Source of the DNA: Betaproteobacteria bacterium
Lineage (GTDB): Bacteria; Pseudomonadota; Gammaproteobacteria; Burkholderiales; Sulfuricellaceae
Length of the DNA: 64,000 nucleotides
NCBI GenBank assembly: GCA_021373185.1
Contig: JAJFTF010000024.1
Span: forward strand, 359,117 to 423,116
Reading direction: 5' to 3'
The notes beneath the pieces were generated by a model, which saw only the letters and a program-made list of their open reading frames with translations, ran no database searches and was not told where the DNA came from. Of this stretch, positions 62,042-64,000 are shown one piece after another (within the stretch, counting starts at the first letter, position 1; the number at the start of each line of letters is the position of its first letter). A program made the translations under genes and the position numbers.

Positions 62042-62416
62042 ATGAAAAACAAATACCTCCAAACCGCAATGCTGGCGCCCGTCGGCTTATCCCTGCTGCT
62101 GTCAGGCTGCGGCGGCATCAACATCAGCATGCCCTCCTTGCCGTTCACCGGAGAAAAAGTACGCGACCTCACCCCGGCCAACTCGACCGAATACCAGTGC
62201 AAGGGCAACAAACGCTTCTATGTGCGCTACCTGGACAACGGCGGTGCGGCCTGGCTGATTTATCCCGACCGGGAAGTGCGCCTGAACAAAGTCGACACCG
62301 CCGCCGGCAAGCAATACGGCAATGGCATCGCCACGCTCACCATCAATGACGATGGAACAATGCTGACGGATGGCCCGGCAATCGCTTACTCCGAGTGCAA
62401 GGCAACAGCCAAATAA
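62042..62416 (+). CDS. MliC-like lysozyme-inhibitor lipoprotein
   Basis: The 124-aa protein from the ATG at 62042 has a lipoprotein signal (LAPVGLSLLLSGCGGINISM; lipid-Cys in LSGC). The MliC-like beta barrel follows: YQCKGNKRFYVRYLDNGGAA, WLIYPDREVRL, YGNGIATLTINDDGTMLTDG and AYSECKA. MliC proteins protect peptidoglycan from C-type lysozyme. The ATG at 62012 would place ten extra residues before the signal and is not chosen. Confidence 0.82.
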   Translation: MKNKYLQTAMLAPVGLSLLLSGCGGINISMPSLPFTGEKVRDLTPANSTEYQCKGNKRFYVRYLDNGGAAWLIYPDREVRLNKVDTAAGKQYGNGIATLTINDDGTMLTDGPAIAYSECKATAK

Positions 62417-62564
62417 CGAGCCGTGTACTTGCAGGGCGCCGATGGCGCGCGAATTTAATCTCATGACATAATGCCGAAATAATTTTTCTACAATTTGGTT
62501 CGGCTACCGGGCTGTTTGCCTGGCCACCTCCAAATCAGAGCAGTCAGTTGCGGACGGGAATGTC

Positions 62565-64000
62565 ATGACGAGCGATCCAACAGCACCAGACACTGAGTCG
62601 GCAAAAAAGTCGCGGTTGATTTTGTTCGGCGGCGGCGGTTTAACGGTGCTGATTCTGGCAGGCCTGTTTTTTTACGGTTCGTCCATAGAAGAATTCGTTG
62701 TACGGCCAGTCAAAGCCAATTTTGAGAAGCTGGAAAAACTCGTTGTGCAGTCACCCCCGCCCGCCGCTGCGAAGCCAGCAACCGCTCCCGCGCCAAAGCC
62801 AGAACGTAAACCCTTTGTCGGTTGCGCCCAAATCGACGGCCCCGAATTGCCGGGTTTCGACCAACCGCCCGAAAATGCAGCGGATGTCATGGCGACTATC
62901 GGCGATAAATTCATCGCGCCACTCAAATCGGCTTATCAGCGCATTTCCATCGTAGCGAAAATAAAACCGGCACTTTTCGCATGCAATAACGATGCCCTTG
63001 GGTTAAACGCTGTGGCTAGCGGAACAGCCCAATACGGGGTAATTATATTTGATCTACCAATGCTTCAACTGCTTGATGGCAACGAGGATGAAACTGCCGC
63101 GGTAATGGCGCATGAACTCTCTCATGTGTTACTGGATCATTCACGGTTAGGTTACAAAATGAACTCCAACCTGGCGTCCCGCGCCCAAACAGTTGCGCTG
63201 GATAACTATCAAAAAAGCGGAAGCGTTAAAAAAGCCATAAATCGAGGCAAATTATATTTCGACGTGGAATCGGCAAGATTTTCACGAATTATGGAACGGG
63301 AAGCCGATGATAAAGGCTTTTCCATGGCGGTTATTCTGGCCAAATATGATGCCGAAGGCTTCAAAAACTTCGTCAAAAAGATGATGCGCCGCTTCCCCTC
63401 TTCCGGTGATCGCCCGCTCTACCTCAATACTCATCCAGGATTTCTTGAACGCCTTGATAAAGCCGACATTCTTATCATTAACCAGAAACATACCGATTTC
63501 GCACAAGCGCTCTATAACCGAGGTGATTGGAACGGACTATCCGAACATCTGAAAACATGGCTGGACGAAATTCCCGACAGCGGCGCGGCATGGTATTACC
63601 AGGGCCGACTGATCGCCCGGACGACCAAGTCTCCGGCGAAAATATCGATGGCTTACGAAAAAGCCGTATCCTTCTATTCCGAGAATGCCACTCTGGGTGT
63701 GCGCTCGCAAGAAGATCAGAGAGAGAGAGACGATGCCTGGTTTTACTTGAGCATGGCCTTGCTCGACGAGGGGTATGAAAATGAGAGCAGAAACTGCCTG
63801 CGCCGAATTTCCAGCAGGGAGAAATTCCAAGCATTGCAGTCGATACTCTATCCGGGCATCTCGTTTGTCAGCGTGAGCGGCATGACCGAACCGCGCGCGG
63901 GAAATCTGCTTGCAGCAAGAAAAGAAGACGGCGGAAAGCTTTTTACCAACGACCGCGCCACTGCGGCAAGTTATCAGCCGAATCAGCCGATCCCCCCCGC
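62565..64000 (+). CDS. M48-family metallopeptidase (3' end outside window)
   Basis: The frame is open from the ATG at 62565 to the window edge, about 478 codons. An N-terminal membrane helix (about 18-38, LILFGGGGLTVLILAGLFFY) and a Pro/Ala linker lead to an M48-type zinc peptidase with the HExxH motif in AAVMAHELSHVLLDH (about 180-194) and the third ligand in MEREADDKGF. After residue 300 a TPR-like helical region begins. The plan resembles BepA-like outer-membrane chaperone proteases, but the N-terminal anchor differs. Confidence 0.85.
   Translation, partial: MTSDPTAPDTESAKKSRLILFGGGGLTVLILAGLFFYGSSIEEFVVRPVKANFEKLEKLVVQSPPPAAAKPATAPAPKPERKPFVGCAQIDGPELPGFDQPPENAADVMATIGDKFIAPLKSAYQRISIVAKIKPALFACNNDALGLNAVASGTAQYGVIIFDLPMLQLLDGNEDETAAVMAHELSHVLLDHSRLGYKMNSNLASRAQTVALDNYQKSGSVKKAINRGKLYFDVESARFSRIMEREADDKGFSMAVILAKYDAEGFKNFVKKMMRRFPSSGDRPLYLNTHPGFLERLDKADILIINQKHTDFAQALYNRGDWNGLSEHLKTWLDEIPDSGAAWYYQGRLIARTTKSPAKISMAYEKAVSFYSENATLGVRSQEDQRERDDAWFYLSMALLDEGYENESRNCLRRISSREKFQALQSILYPGISFVSVSGMTEPRAGNLLAARKEDGGKLFTNDRATAASYQPNQPIPP

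Overview
The window reads as chromosome of a GC-rich betaproteobacterium. The gatCAB / mreBCD-mrdAB-rlpA-dacA-dat-ybeD-lipB-lipA arrangement is typical of that class. An ArsR-rhodanese / DsrE / TauE cluster hints at a sulfur-oxidising member of the Nitrosomonadales (Sulfuricellaceae/Gallionellaceae-like). That placement is inference from gene content, because no rRNA or tRNA gene is visible.

Layout: (1) 1-13428 is core chromosome: gatCAB on the minus strand (gatB cut by the window edge), divergent from a nearly gap-free rod-shape, peptidoglycan and lipoate operon. (2) About 13429-29400 is a Tn7-like transposon. Its core tnsA-tnsB-tnsC(TniB)-tniQ lies at the right end on the minus strand. Its cargo is visibly more AT-rich than the flanks: a tightly overlapped three-gene operon (DUF6932 nucleotidyltransferase-like, XRE regulator, giant helicase with a Lon-like N-terminus), a 531-aa protein that may be TnsE-like, and a methylase / HEPN / DUF262 / Vsr module. 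(3) 29513-34037 is a sulfur cluster with three apparent copies of one operator. A degraded copy of the transposon right end lies at 34075-34250, so this cluster sits between two direct copies of transposon-end sequence. (4) 34283-64000 is mixed housekeeping: methyltransferases, a NodIJ-type ABC exporter interrupted by mscL, a [2Fe-2S] ferredoxin, MazG-like and DHH proteins, a GGDEF-EAL sensor, a sodium:solute symporter, glycogen phosphorylase, FlaG-like and very small proteins, ubiB/ubiE, a NYN-LOTUS protein, an MliC-like lipoprotein and an M48 peptidase cut by the right edge.

The most novel candidate is the 13784-19505 operon. Its genes overlap by 4 nt (ATGA, then GTGA). The 1439-aa helicase has, by motif reading, a Lon-type Ser-Lys dyad (Ser96/Lys140) in front of complete Ski2-like helicase motifs. 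Carriage on a Tn7-like element beside restriction-type genes suggests an anti-phage or plasmid-control role. Other points of interest are the second-copy transposon relic, the ArsR regulon, and four long inverted repeats of the same design but different sequence.
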